Assembly (NCBI GenBank): GCA_015501605.1
Contig: JADNRZ010000008.1
Span: 806,001 to 870,000 of the forward strand
DNA: 64,000 nucleotides
Reading direction: 5' to 3'
DNA from: Panaeolus papilionaceus
Taxonomy: Eukaryota; Basidiomycota; Agaricomycetes; Agaricales
Shown here: positions 34,446 to 47,040 of the stretch, piece by piece
How positions within the stretch are numbered: position 1 is the first letter of the stretch
Layout of the letters: each line of letters opens with the position of its first letter
Position numbers and translations under genes: made by a program
The notes under the pieces: generated by a model
What the model saw: the letters and a program-made list of their open reading frames with translations, nothing else
Databases searched by the model: none
What the model was told of the DNA's origin: nothing

Positions 34446-35704
34446 ATGACTAGCACACTACCTCCCCTCGTTCAAGCATTTTCTGGCGCAATTGGTAGCG
34501 CATCGGCAAATGCATTGACATACCCTCTTGATCTGGTGATAACCCAATTGCAACTTGATCCACCCCAGAGACGGAAACGGAGAGGAGGAATCCTGGGCAC
34601 GTTCATTATCTTGAAGCATATTGTTCGGAAACATGGTTGGCGGGCATTATACGATGGCCTTCTACCTGATACATATGCTACCATTCTTTCAAAGTGCGTA
34701 CGATGCTGGTGGACGACGAAAAACAGACTAACGAATACGATCGCAGTTTCTTCTACTTTTACTTCTACTCATTTCTACGCTCACTATCAACCAGGGGGCT
34801 AATCTCAATAACTGGTCCTCAAAAGGCAAAGACGCCAGGATTTAAGCTGGTTCATAAACCTACACTGATGGAGGAGCTTGTACTGGGCTTTATTGCTGGT
34901 GTCGCATCGCGTGCGGTGTCAACACCTCTCAATATCGTCACTCTAAAACTCCAAACAGAGCGTGGAGAGCAGGAGGAACGAGGAACAGACGAAGACACAA
35001 AATTGCTCGGTATAACTGATGTTATTCAAAGCATTTACAAGGAAAAGGGCATCGGAGGATTCTGGAAAGGTAATGCATCAACTCAAAGCATCTAACACAC
35101 CGAATGCACTGAACGGGTTACAGGTTTCCAAACCAACATGTTACTATCTCTCAATCCGTCTATCACAATGGCATTCCTACAAATGTTCCGCAGAGTCGTT
35201 GGATTGATCCAGCGTTCTCGATCAGCAGCAGCCAATCCCAAAGGCTCCCCAATAGACGTTAACCTAACGCCTGGACAGGCCTTCCTAGGCGCCGCCATCT
35301 CCAATTCCATTGCTGTGGCGATTCTCTACCCACTCATTCTGGCAAAGATCCGACTACAAATATCCTCTGCCAACTCTTTGTGGGAGGTGTTGGCTGATGC
35401 GTATTATGGGCGGGATACCCTTCGAGACAAGCGTCATACGATGGACAAGACGAGTCAACTTGATCCCTCGAAAATGAAGGACACGCCTACCCAAGGTGTA
35501 GAAGGTTTGTATCAAGGCCTTCAAATGAAGACTGCGAAGGGCTTTTTGAGTCAAGGTGTAACCTTCTTGGTCAAGGGAAGGTGAGAAGAACTCGAGCAAT
35601 GCTGAAGTGGGCCGGGGAATTGATTGCTGATGATTATCCCTGCATTTAGGATTGAGCAGCTCATAATTGCGGCCTATCTCCTCTCTAGAGCGCGTTCAAG
35701 CTGA
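34446..35704 (+). CDS. Mitochondrial carrier family protein, probably peroxisomal (PMP47/ANT1-like)
   Basis: Four exons (34446-34693, 34747-35069, 35124-35580, 35650-35704) join in frame to 360 residues. Three carrier repeats can be traced: residues about 5-100 with ALTYPLDLVITQLQ (the P-x-D-x-x-x-x-x motif), about 130-230 with SRAVSTPLNIVTLKLQTE, and about 250-350 with AVAILYPLILAKIRLQ. The starting motif MTSTLPPLVQAFSGAIGSA matches PMP47-type carriers of fungi, which bring ATP into peroxisomes for fatty acid activation. In repeats 2 and 3 the acidic residue of the motif is replaced by N or I, as in that subgroup. The substrate is therefore an inference. The last exon is short and gave a clean stop at 35702. 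Confidence 0.86.
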
Positions 35705-36783
35705 TAGCACGAAACATTCCTCCCTCGCCACTCGGACAGTTTAATTACTGATTCTATTTTGTAGTGCCTGACTGTTTTTAATAGATTAGTTTGTCATCTG
35801 ACGCCATCGAGGCTTTGCTATTGTGAAGTTGTGCATGGGCTGTGGCTATATTCGAAGAGAGCGAAAGTTTGGACAAAGGTAGAGACCAGGATTGGGTGAG
35901 CACCATTGATGCTGGGTATCAATACCGTGAGAATATGTACCGATTACCCGAGTTCAGAGCCGTCGCGGAAGGGATGTCTTTCTGATTGGTTCATCTTCCC
36001 TCGTACAGTGCTTCAATGAATCATGACTCCTATGAGGTCTCTTCTGCGCAGCTTCTTCTCTGTCTCATTTTTGGCTCTTCTAGACGACTAAAGCGCTGTT
36101 AAGGATTCGATCCTCTCGCGCAACACAGAAATGAGAGCACTCCGGGAATCGAAGAAGCCGATGGTCTTCCAACTCTCTCAAGCTTGCCATTATTCCTGGC
36201 TCATGGATGCAATTCTATTATGAACTCATAGAGAAAGGGTGCTTTCTACCCCACTCTTCGTTATATTTAGCGCCAAACTCTAGCCCTGGCTGTGAATCAT
36301 TGCAGCGATGGTCGTATTCCGAGGGTGCAAAGAGGCATCACAAGACTGTTAGGTATGTTTTCAGCCTCGTACCATGAGTTTCCGCAGACTATAAACGGGT
36401 TACATGGCATTTTAGGATATCTGAACACGCACAGAGACCCCCGAAGAATCGACCTAACTCCCAGCGTGGAACCAATTCTTGGCCTTTGACTCCCATATCT
36501 TTTTGCTTCCCTGTCTATACAGAAGCACAATGGACGGCTGCAGTCAATTCAGCCACACGTACGGGGTGGTTACGATCATCAGGGGGACGTCGATTTTGTG
36601 TCTATCTAAGTCTTGCAGGCTTCATGAGCTCATAATCACCGGAACGTATCAAGTGACCTTACTGCCTGAAATACTTTTACTAGCGCTATTGGCTATATCC
36701 TGATTGCTGCTTCGCTGCTCGAGTATAAAAGGCACAATTCTCGTACTAGGACAGATAAGGTGCTTTTTTACACTGGTCCCAGA
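35705..36783. other. Intergenic region before the carboxylesterase gene
   Basis: About 1.1 kb without a supported gene. A T-loop-like sequence at about 36103-36113 was considered as tRNA and rejected. A possible TATA element (agtataaaag) lies at about 36721-36730, some 55 bp before the esterase ATG. Confidence 0.5.
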
Positions 36784-38877
36784 ATGCGTTCGTTATTATT
36801 CTTCGTTCAGCTGCTTTCGTACAGCGCTCTTGTGCTATCTGTGCTACCTCCTACCCCCAAGGCTGCTCCTCCCCCACCCCCACCTCCTGCTCCTCCTGCT
36901 TCAGGACTCACAGTCCAAACCCAACAAGGCCCCGTCGCCGGTACATCAAGCGCACAAGGCGTCCGCCAATTCCTCGGCATCCCATTCGCCACCGCCGCGC
37001 GCTGGCAGGCACCTCAAAAGCCCGCACAACGCACCAAGCCCCTCCAAGCGACGCAGTTCGGCGATACGTGTGTGCAGTCGTTGAATGCTGGAAATGTGGA
37101 GTTTTTGAAACTCGCTGGTGGGGCTGGGTTGAATCTTACGGAGAGTGAGAGTTGTTTGAATGTGAATGTGTGGGCTCCGACCGGGCAGAGGGCGAAGAAG
37201 GGAACTGCGGTGTTGGTTTGGATTTATGGTGGGGGATTCCAGTTTGGATCTGTAGGTTATCTCTGTTTCTTCTCTGAATGTATTTCCCTGACTTTCGACG
37301 ACGATCTGACCTTGATTCCTTTCCCCCTTGCCTTGAGTGTGTAGAGCGCCGTGACAGTCTACGACGGAACCAACTTCGTGCGCGACAACGACGACATCAC
37401 TATTGTCTCGATCAACTACAGGCTCAACATCTTCGGCCAGCCCAACGCACCACAGCTCGCCGGCTCCACGACATCGCAGAACTTTGGCTTATTGGATATC
37501 GAAGCCGGCATCCAATGGGTGCACGATAACATTGCTGCGTTCGGTGGTGACCCCAATAGGATCTCCTTGTTTGGTCAGAGCGCGGGTGCGGTTGCGATTG
37601 ATGCGTATACGTTTTCGCATGTGGGAGATACGATTGTGAAAGGTTAGTGGTTTATGATATTTGAGAACTTGGACGATGGGTGTTGATGAAAATTTCCAGG
37701 TGTTATTGAGGAATCTGGAAAGTAGGAATATCTCATACAGTACAGCGGATAGGATGCGGACGCTGATTGCGTTATTTTAGCCTCGGTCTATCTGCCACTG
37801 GTGGTCTTGACGCCACTCTCAACGCGACCAACTGGAACGCTATCGCTAATGCAGTAGGCTGTGGGACAAGTAAGCTGACCGCATCCACATCGTTGTACCG
37901 CGTTAACCTTCCAATCTAGATACCAACGCAGCGCAGCTTACATGCATGAAAGCTGTCCCATTCCGCACCCTCGGGGACGCCGTCATCAAATCGAATCTAT
38001 CCTTCAATCTTGTGGCGGACAGTGAGTGCCCCATTCGAGGTGTTTGTTTAGTGGACCATTCCATGCTCAAGCTGCATTCCACATTATTACAGACATCACC
38101 ATATTCACTGACACCGCCACCCGTGCTGCTAACGGCAACTTTTTGAAAGTCCCCGTTCTTGGAGGCACCGCTGCGAATGAGGGCGATATCTTTGTCGTTG
38201 CCCAACAGTTGTTGACGACGGGCTTCACTATTCCTACTGTCACCGAGATTTTGGCTGATATTCAGACTCAGGTGTGTTATGGAGGTGCAAGAAAGTAGCA
38301 TCAAGATTCCATTCTAACTGTAACCTTCAATTTCTAGCTTGCGTTTACTTGTAATGCAGGCTTAACTGCCACCCAGCGAACGGCGGCAAAAATCAACACT
38401 TGGAGGTATCAATATCAACGTACGCACTCATTCCGTGATTCCTCATGTCACTTTTCTCAATTTTTTTTTTTTTTCATCGATCTAGCTGTCTTCCCAGATA
38501 TCTCATCCCGACCTGACCTTCGAGCATACCACGCCGCCGAAATCCCCATCGTATTCGGGACATACAACCAAAGCACCATCGCCGCGCCCACAGCCACCGA
38601 AATCGCGCTCTCAAAATACGTACAAGGCGCGTGGGTCGCATTCGCGCGCGACCCGGTGAATGGCCTGTCGAACCTCGGGTGGCCGACGTACAACCCGAGC
38701 TTTGCGAGCATGAGCCTTGTGCAGTTGGGTAACCCCGCTAATGTAACTGGGTTTACGTTGGGGAGTGGTGCGTTGCTTGATGCGAGCTGTGTTGCTGCTC
38801 CTATGATGGCTCAGTTTTCGGCGAATTTGGTGACAACGTTGGCGAATTCGTTTGCGGCTCAGTCCCCTTCGAATTAA
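36784..38877 (+). CDS. Secreted type B carboxylesterase/lipase
   Basis: A multi-exon gene encodes about 540 residues. A signal peptide (FVQLLSYSALVLSVL) leads into a proline linker, then TQQGPVAGTSSAQGVRQFLGIPFA, the type B N-terminal signature with ESCLNVNVWAP. The oxyanion-hole strand is WIYGGGFQFGS, and the catalytic Ser lies in SLFGQSAGAVAID. The acidic member is probably within GTAANEGDIF and the His in the RAYHAAEIPIVFG segment. Type B enzymes cleave carboxylic esters of lipids, plant esters or xenobiotics; the real substrate here is unknown. The short exons around 37700-37900 are the least certain part. The signal peptide points to a secreted or wall enzyme. Confidence 0.9.
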
Positions 38878-39497
38878 ATCATGGTTTTGTTATGAGTGTA
38901 AATACATACGCGTAGAATCAGTTTGTTGCAAAACATTAAATTGTAGTTATTTTTTATTGCGTTGTTGGTTTCTTTATCGTGCGGGGTATTTAGAAGCGGA
39001 CAATGAGTGATTGTGTGTTTGCCTAATCCCCAAGATCCGATAGGTCTGGGTAATTACGCAGCATCAGCAAGGGTATTATGTAGTCGTGCCTATCGATCAC
39101 CACAAAAAGGTGGACAGGAACCCAATCATTGAAGGTCCGCAATTGAGATTGAAGGCGATAGAACTTGCTGGAATATCCTCCATGCTTTATGGGTTCGATA
39201 GCCTCATTGAAAGAAGTCATGTCGGAAGCTTTTGTTAGACTTGGTAGTCGGAGATTCTTGGAAATTTGACTCGAGTCAGTCAATTTGGGCCACGAGTTGG
39301 GAAGCAATAGGGCCAAGAAATGGCGGGCGTGAGGGTATCAAAGGATTCAAGGCTAGGAATGCAACAAAGAGCATTCGAAAGAGCACCATTGTCGAGGCCA
39401 GTGCCACTGGGCTGCACTCCAGAGTATAAGAGCATGGCGTAGTGTCGTATTTAGTTTCGATACCTCTCGTCCCATACTTTATAGAACGAAACGAAAC
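38878..39497. other. Intergenic region
   Basis: It holds the esterase 3' end and the promoter of the next gene. No coding feature was seen. Confidence 0.5.
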
Positions 39498-40159
39498 ATG
39501 GCTCGTCATTCGGTGAGTATAGCGGGTACCTGACTCTTGGCTGTTGCGGAAAGACTGATGATCTGGGCGCTTCTAGAAATACACGACCCGACAGAAGTAC
39601 CTTAACCGGTTATACCAGTTCAAGAGCTCCAAGACCAGCGATGAGTTCGATGGTACTGAAGATGAATCGCCGCTATTAGCGCCACAACGAGACTCCAATG
39701 AGGCTGACAAGACAGAGATGCATGAAGACGACGAGTATACGCTGTCAGGCTATGGAGACATTTCACTATCGACGGCCGACTTTGTACCTGTCGAGTCAGA
39801 TGTCGATGCTAGTCAGAAAGAGCGAGACTGGATGACAGGAAGTGGTTCGTGGGGGCGAGGTGCCAAGGATGGATTTGGTAATAAGGTGAGTCGATAATGC
39901 TCTTGAAGTGCAATTTTTTGACTCTCCCGATTATTACTATTAGCGGGTCATGCCGCAAGTGATCAGGAAAGCTGTTCCGCCTTCGCCGTCTAAATCATTT
40001 GCATCTGCTATTTTTCAAAGTGATATTTCATTTGAAAGTTTAGTTTTAAATTTGAAAGGGAAAGAAATAAAAAAAAGAAAAGATAATAATGAAATTATTG
40101 GTAGTTATAGTAAGGATACCAGTTTATTTTATAATGGTAGTAGATTGAGATATACATGA
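39498..40159 (+). CDS. Unrecognised small basic/acidic protein
   Basis: Three exons (39498-39512, 39577-39885, 39944-40159) join in frame to 179 residues. The first exon codes for only five residues (MARHS). The protein starts basic (KYTTRQKYLNRLYQFKSSK), then is acidic and rich in Asp and Glu (EDESPLLAPQRDSNEAD, EDDEYTLSGYGD), then has a WMTGSGSWGRGAKDGFGNK block and a final AT-rich tail (KGKEIKKRKDNNEIIGSYSK). I recognise no domain and see no signal peptide. The consistent splicing and the biased composition argue for a real gene; the function is unknown. The last 150 bases have much higher AT content than the rest of the gene. Confidence 0.7.
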
Positions 40160-40493
40160 GACTGGGAACGTGGCCGGGGTTTTGTCCTTTCTTGTGATAC
40201 AAAGTCAGGCAACGCCGAACACATGTTGTAGATCACAAATCCGATTCATCTTCTTGACTTTCACCTTCATCCTTCCTCGCTGTCATAATTAAACAGCAGT
40301 ATATTGGTCCTCTGTGAGGTATCACCAAAGCCGAGTTCTAATACGAACTAGGGTGCTGGTGCTCTTCGTAAGTAATTCCATTTCATATTAATTTCAATTT
40401 TAATATCCTTCAAAATCTCATTGACGACGTGCCACTTTTCCCAAACTTTTATTGTTTTACAGATACGACTCACGAACTCTTGTCATAGAGTTC
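40160..40493. other. Promoter and 5' UTR intron of the next gene
   Basis: A donor (cttc|gtaagt) near 40368 and an acceptor (ttttacag) at 40454-40461 mark a likely 5' UTR intron. The first ATG in the following exon is at 40494. No other gene is seen. Confidence 0.55.
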
Positions 40494-42491
40494 ATGCCTT
40501 TTCATCTCAGAGACTATTCTCATAAGGAGGGGGAAGATTGGGAAGTCCTTGAGCAAGATTGGTGGCGTATTCCTTTCACCAGTGTATCTTGGGCATATGC
40601 CTCTGAAAGCACTCCAAAGAGGGATCCCAAAAGCGGTGTTGTTCAGCGTCGTAATTTCGAGGGCTCTCTCTTCTCAAAACTCAAGCCCAACGACTTGCCA
40701 AACACAAAGCTCGTTAATGGATGGGATTCACTCAACCCGGATCTCTGTGGAGTTAGGAGTGCTATGGAGCCTGTGAGGGCTTATGAAAAGGATGTCGGTT
40801 TCCACTACACCACTTGTCCAAGCATCGAACTTTGTGAACAATTGTTGGGTCCAACAGTCAACTTATGCAGAGAGGTTGACGAGCTTTCCATTCAAGTTGC
40901 GAGACAGAAGTGGCAGGAATTGGTAGACGATTTGATGAACGGGCCCCTCATTGGTAGTCCAAGTAGTGACAGCGACGACTCTCTGGCTAGCTCTCTACCT
41001 GATTTGAGTTCACCGGGCCCCGGAACGTTGTCAACGTTCTCCAGTCTCGATCTTTCTTCGTCAGCAAGCTCTATTGACTCAATCATGATGCCTTCCACGC
41101 CTCGAGGTTCATCCCTGTCTGACAGCCATATTCAGATCAAGGATGCCTCTCCTACCTTCAGTCTCGATATTCGCACAGAACACCTATCTCCCGGCCGATC
41201 TCTCAACGCCGCAGCGTCCTCTTTCGTACCAACGTTTGCCTCAAAGATCACTGACGAACCTTACCAAGACTCGCACTCCGATACGCCCCAAGTCGCGAAG
41301 AACAAGCCCTCGCCATTTTCTGACTTTACTTTCCCTACTCTTAATCCCCCTTCTTCAGTCAAAATTAAGAAGGATGACCAAGGGTTTTTTACAGAGGTCA
41401 AGCTCGAGAACCAGTCTGCGGCCATGACAGATTTGCTACCTCCCTTCCTCCAAGAGCCAACCCACAAAACGCGGATCAGGAAATCTAAAACCCGCGAAAT
41501 TGTCGATCGTCTACGCTCACAAGCGCAGGACTCGGACACTCCTCCTCTCCTCACTCCGTTTGACCTTTCGCCAAAATACGCCAGCCACAGCCCGAGTCCT
41601 ATGCCAGAGGATCCTGCAATCGTCAAGCCACGGCTCAGCGTATCCGAAGATGGAGATCGGCCGTCCGGCCTGTCGACCCCTTCATTTGAGGACGATGATG
41701 GGTGGATTGATATTGCCAGTTCGTCTTCTCCCACCCACAGGAGGAAGAGAACCCGCGAACTCGTCTTGGCCCTTCATAGGCGACGCACCGATTCCACCGC
41801 CTCTGACGTTTCCAAAGACTTTCTTGCCCTTACATCCGCACCCTCAACAGGTCTGCAGTCCTCCCAGGAACCGCTGACCTCGTCCCCTCCTCGTACACCG
41901 CCGCCTGCCAACCCAAACGGCGATGGATGGATCGAAAACAGCAAGCTTGTTACCTCTCCGGAACCGACGGTCCCCAAGAAGCCTGTTCTCAAACCTTCCC
42001 CGGGTCCTGGAAAGGAGGCAACGCATGCCAGGAGGAAGTCATCGAACCATGTCCCACGACCATCTGCATCGTCCACGACAATGCATGGCCCATATGGAGT
42101 AGTCGTTCCCCCAGGCTATCCTACATCTGCGCCAGCAGGCCTTGCACCGCGGGGTTTACCACCACCCCATGTCTCGCCGGCAGCACCCATGCCTTATTTC
42201 TTCCCCCCGTATCAGGCTGTGCCCATGTCTTATCCTCAGTTCGTCCATATCCCCGCTGGCTATCCACCCATGGGCATTCCCATGCATGCCCCGGTTGGCA
42301 TTTCACCTGTGAGCCCTGGTAACCCCCCTGTGCCCTACATGATGCCTCACTCAATGATGCCTCCGCAATCCGCGCCTGCCCTTCGAGGGGCACCGCCAAT
42401 GGTTAAGCCACCGCCAATGGCGACGAACCCCCACGTAGGACCGAACGTGAACATGGCGTATTACAGGACGAAACCTCAGCAGCTCTGGTGA
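40494..42491 (+). CDS. Unrecognised proline-rich protein
   Basis: A single coding exon of 666 codons starts at ATG 40494, just after a likely 5' UTR intron. The N-terminal 160 residues look folded and aromatic (EFMPFHLRDYSHKEG, WEVLEQDWWRIPF, CRYVE-free helices ending in VARQKWQELVDDLM). The middle is a Ser-rich disordered stretch with DSDDSLASS, and the last 200 residues are Pro- and Met-rich (PPYQAVPMSYPQF, MPYFFPP) like proteins that bind WW or SH3 domains. The compartment is unknown; no signal peptide or membrane helix is seen. The alternative start is upstream of 40452 if the intron is not spliced, but no ATG is available there. Confidence 0.72.
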   Translation: MPFHLRDYSHKEGEDWEVLEQDWWRIPFTSVSWAYASESTPKRDPKSGVVQRRNFEGSLFSKLKPNDLPNTKLVNGWDSLNPDLCGVRSAMEPVRAYEKDVGFHYTTCPSIELCEQLLGPTVNLCREVDELSIQVARQKWQELVDDLMNGPLIGSPSSDSDDSLASSLPDLSSPGPGTLSTFSSLDLSSSASSIDSIMMPSTPRGSSLSDSHIQIKDASPTFSLDIRTEHLSPGRSLNAAASSFVPTFASKITDEPYQDSHSDTPQVAKNKPSPFSDFTFPTLNPPSSVKIKKDDQGFFTEVKLENQSAAMTDLLPPFLQEPTHKTRIRKSKTREIVDRLRSQAQDSDTPPLLTPFDLSPKYASHSPSPMPEDPAIVKPRLSVSEDGDRPSGLSTPSFEDDDGWIDIASSSSPTHRRKRTRELVLALHRRRTDSTASDVSKDFLALTSAPSTGLQSSQEPLTSSPPRTPPPANPNGDGWIENSKLVTSPEPTVPKKPVLKPSPGPGKEATHARRKSSNHVPRPSASSTTMHGPYGVVVPPGYPTSAPAGLAPRGLPPPHVSPAAPMPYFFPPYQAVPMSYPQFVHIPAGYPPMGIPMHAPVGISPVSPGNPPVPYMMPHSMMPPQSAPALRGAPPMVKPPPMATNPHVGPNVNMAYYRTKPQQLW

Positions 42492-43408
42492 GAGTGAGCT
42501 GACGGCTCACTTCTTGCACGTTTTTTTTGTCATGTTTCTTTTGCTTCTGCTTCTTTCTCACTTTTTTCGTCATCCCAAATCAAACGTTAATAGCCCAATC
42601 CATAACCCATTGTACCATTTCCATCATCTCTGTTCAAACCCCAAAACCTCACTTCGAGTTCAACCCCTTTTTATGTATTGTCTCGTCCATTCACATCAGT
42701 GGAGTGTGATTCATGTCTTCGCCTCATGAGTATCATTTTCATTATTCTTTTCATTTCTTCTTTCTCTTCATAAATTCCCCTTCCAGATCTCGTCATTGAG
42801 AGGATCCAACATCCCTCGGACAATAATTTTTGGTCTTTTGGCTCGGTTTTCTTGTTTCTCGGTTTGCACACTGCACCGTATTATGAATTATGCATTCGAT
42901 CACAAACGTAAATAGTTGTCCGGTTTTCTCGTTTCCTTCCCCTACTTCTTTCCATTTTTCTTTTCTGTCTCTTGAGTAACACATCTGGATAATTCGTAAA
43001 CAGCATATCTCGTTTCTCTCTCTCTGCGCCTTCAAACTTCATTGCTTCACACATACAAACACAAGTCACAACACTTGATTCTCTTCTTGCTCTCTTGCTT
43101 TTCGGGGCGGACATGATTGTCGCTTTTTTCATTCACAGTTTTTGTTTCTCCCTTTTACTTCTTGGTATTACATATGAACGACCACTCACAGAAACGGTTT
43201 CTCGGCACCCATCCTCTTGTCTCATATTTCTTGCCCTTTCGGTCAGGCAACCCGAAGTCTTTATCTATAGTGTTATTGCAGTCAATCCAAAGTGTGTTTT
43301 TGTTCAAATCATTTCCATTGATATCTGAGGTTTTGTTTAAAGTTGGTGAGATAGCAAGGTATATTCAATAATTTTACTGCACGAGATACACATCTACATT
43401 TTTGGAGT
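42492..43408. other. Pyrimidine-rich spacer between convergent genes
   Basis: The plus strand is rich in T and C, as a long 3' UTR would be, and the next gene ends at 43409. No coding feature is supported. Confidence 0.5.
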
Positions 43409-46400
43409 CTACTGAATCACGATAGCCCAATCCTTGGTAATCGAAACCTTGGGGTCTTTCACGATAATGCTCAGGATGCTAGCAGCGCCCTCCTTCTTGT
43501 CACTAGCCGCCACTCCCGCTGTCCACTCCCAAACGAGGGCAGATCCACCATCGACCTTCACAGACGAAGGCTTAGCAGAAAGACCAACAACAACGATCTT
43601 CTCGACACGGACGCTGTCAATGGACGTTGCGAAGTTGTTCTTGGGGTTATAGGTGGTCAGAGCGACGCCGTCGACGGCTTGGTCTGGTTTAGCAGCGCCC
43701 AAATCCTTGCTTGTGAGGCGGACGCCCTTCTTGCCGGCTTTGGTAGCCTCGAACGAACGCCAGATATAGTCTCCCTTGAGATGATCGTATGTGACGCCGT
43801 CATCGAGGTAGAGCTCTCCTCGGGCGTCGCCGGCTTTGCTGAGTGCAACGCGGAGGGTGAATGGATCCTTCTTCATGAGCGAAGAAGCGCGACGGGGGCG
43901 TTCGCGGGTGGCGAGGATGGAGCCTCCACGGACGAACAGGGGTAGTTGGTGGAGTTCAGCGGGAACGGTGACGGTTTTGCCCTTGGCTGCACCTCGGTAT
44001 GCGTGGTGGTTAAAGTAGTCATAGTACACCTATAATTTCAATTTAATATTGAATGTGGAATAAGGTAAGAAGAAAATGATATCGATCAGTTGACATCCCC
44101 CACATGTCATAAAATAAGCAACGACTTGCCTGATCTTCAGCGAGATAAACATCCGATGAGGTGGCACCTTTGGCTGTGACAGGTTTGACAAGCAGACCTG
44201 ATGAGCCAATATAGTACTGATCATCGATTGTGAAGCCTGTTTTGTCTTTGGGGAACATGATGAATTGAGGTCTATTTCGAGCATTTGAATGATCAGGAAC
44301 TACCACTTTCATACAAGTATTCTTACCTTAGGACGGGCACGCCAGTAACTGAGGTCTCCCGGAATGCGGTGTACCAGATGGGGAGCTGGGTATAGCGGAG
44401 ACGAAGGATTCCCTTGACGATGTCCTTGTACTGTTGGTCCAACAAGTAGGGCTCACGACGCTTGGTATCAATGTGTGCGTGGGCACGGAAGAAAGGAGCC
44501 ATTGCGCCAACTTGGTACCAGCGGACGAGCATCTCTGGTTCGGGATTTCCAAAGAAACCACCAACATCAGCTATAAAATGGTGTCAGTGTCTTACTGCAC
44601 CGAAATCAGGAAACACACATACATCCGGCAAAGCTGAAGCCACCTAGTCCATTGGCCAGAACCATCTTGATGCCAACGGCCATGTGCTCCCAGGTGCCGA
44701 GGTTGTCACCAGTCCACATAGCACCGAACCTTTGAGAGCCGGCGTAGAATGCACGGGTAAGGACGAATGGCCTCTGGGGTGGGTCAGTCCTCTCAGCCAC
44801 AGCCTGATAAGTGAGGTTGGACTATTTGAAGGAAATTAGCCAATTACGTATAAAGCGTAAAAGAAAGGTACTGACGAAGAGCATGCCATTAATGTTGTGA
44901 ACGTCACGATGCTCCCACCCACCGTAGTGGATATTGTCGCGAGGCATGGAGATTTCGGGACCATTGAAGACGGAAGGCTGGGGATTAATTCAGCAAATAC
45001 TGCCCAATGAAAATTAGAAAGATGCGCACCTCATTCATGTCATTCCAGATATGGATATCAGTGGTGCTCTTAGTCCACGACCACTTGCCAGGAATTTCCT
45101 GAGTCTTGAACATGGACTTCCACCAGTCCCAGGCAGCAGGGTTGAAGAAGTCGGTCCAGGAGCTACTTCCCGGCCAGCACCAACCCTCGTATTCGCCTTC
45201 TCCAGATTTAGGCTTGACGAGAATACCAAGTTCAGATGCACCCTTGAACGCTGGGTAGTTGTCGGCGCGTTTCAAATGAGGATCAACGATAACAACCATC
45301 TATGGGGAGCCAGTGTCAACACCAAGAGGATGAAGAAAGTGTTTAGAAACTTGCCTTGCGTCCAGTGGCAGCAACGTCGTTAGTCATTTCAACAGGGTCA
45401 GGGAAAGTCTTCTCATTCCACATGAAGTACTTGTGGTCATCTGAGTACTCAATATCGAGCCAGAAAACGTCCACAGGTATGTCCTCCTCATCAAATCTCT
45501 TCTGGACTCCACGAACATCGTCCGTGCTCACATAGTTCCAACGGCACTGGTGGTATCCCAAACTCCAGTGAGCAGGCATAACAGGAGAGCCAGTGAGGCG
45601 GGAATATTGCTTGAAGACATCTGCTGGGGTTGGACCGGGAAGGATGAAGACGTCCATGATACCGGACTCCGAGACCCAGTGGGTTTCCGTCGATTTGTCC
45701 GAGGCATGGGACACGTCAATCCAGGTGTCTGAGCCAACTGCGTTGAAGATAGCCACAGTCGAGTCCGCGGAGTGCGCGTGCATTAAAGGGATGGAACCGT
45801 AGAGAGAAACAGGGGAGTCGGCAAGGTATTCGAAAACATCAGAGTTGTAGAGACGGTAGGGGTCGGTGTATTTTGCGCCCTCGCCTGTCGTGCTTGGAAG
45901 GGCCATGTTGGTGGCATGTTGAGGAATACCGTAGACAACGTTGTGGTTGGGGAAGTTGATGTCAAGGGAGAGCGACTCAGGACCTAAAGACGATTAGTCG
46001 CTGAAATGCATAAATCAGAATTAGGACACACCCTTGGGTTTTGAGTCAGTCCAGGAGCTAAACGTTTCCTCCCATAATGCATCTTCTTTATCTCCCTCGA
46101 ACCAGGCCCGGGGATTTTCAACCTGCATTACGACCTGGGAGTCGTCCGAAGGAGTCTCCTCCGTTCCCTCAGTGACAGCAGCTGGCTCAGGCTTGTTGCG
46201 GAAGTGCTCCATGTGCAAGAGTCCGTCGTCGTTCAAGACAACCTGCTCTTTTCCATCCCGTACCAATGAAATGCGCAAAGGGTTATAAGCAACGATAACC
46301 TGAATGTCCTTCTTGGGCCCATATACCGCACGGATATCTTGTTTCCCTGACGTCCATTTAATGTTGTGATTGAGCTTGGGCTCTTCAATCAGAGCCCAGG

Positions 46401-46749
46401 ATGCAGCTTCATCATAGCGCTTCCTGATGCCACCAATCTCGTCCATACGGACCCTGGCTACGCCATCTTCGTGGATTCGAACCTCAAGACCGAAGTTGAT
46501 GTCAGGGTAGAGTGCTGACTTGACCCCAGCAGTGAACACGGCCTGATCAGCTGAAATATTGACGCTGGACGGCTCCACGGAATATGGTGACACCCATGAC
46601 GATTGGGCCTCCTTTGAACGGGTAGCAAGGGCGCGTCCTCTCCTACAGAATCCGGATTGTTCGCAAGTCTTGAAGTCGTGAGCCTTGAAAGCGAAAGCTT
46701 CCTGGGAAAAATACAGGGCAAGAATGCTCAGGAAAGCCACAGACCGCAT
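43409..46749 (-). CDS. Glucosidase II alpha subunit (GH31)
   Basis: At least eight exons encode about 970 residues. A signal peptide ([15 protein letters not shown]) is followed by the N-terminal sandwich domain starting [13 protein letters not shown], then the GH31 barrel with [38 protein letters not shown] (Asp nucleophile), [13 protein letters not shown] (acid/base Asp) and [17 protein letters not shown], then C-terminal beta domains. This enzyme sits in the endoplasmic reticulum and removes the two inner glucoses from N-glycans during folding and calnexin cycling. Several introns interrupt the barrel, including one inside the NDMNE motif region near 45020, but all motifs join in frame. 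No HDEL-type tail is seen; the alpha subunit is normally retained by its beta subunit. Confidence 0.95.
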
Positions 46750-47040
46750 AGTCGGAATGCCCTTCTGTAATTTATACCAGCAAAGGGTCTTTTAGAAAAG
46801 GATTGAAGGAAAAGTGTTGTTGATTGGAAGGAAAACAGTTGGGTGTGCTGGACAACAGGACCACGTCAATGAATTTCCAAAAATAGAAATTCATGGGAAA
46901 CGCTCGTCCGAGCTCCTATTTCTCATCCTAAACCTCAAATTTGCAGCCAATGCCTCAGATAGCCTGATTTTATGCAGTGTTAAATGTAATAATAAGAATA
47001 TTTATTTATTTACTATTTTCAGAATAATATTTTATGACTG

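Noticed and set aside
36060..36125. T-loop-like ggattcgatcc as a possible tRNA
   Set aside because: The flanks do not form the acceptor, D and anticodon arms by eye, so a tRNA is not supported.
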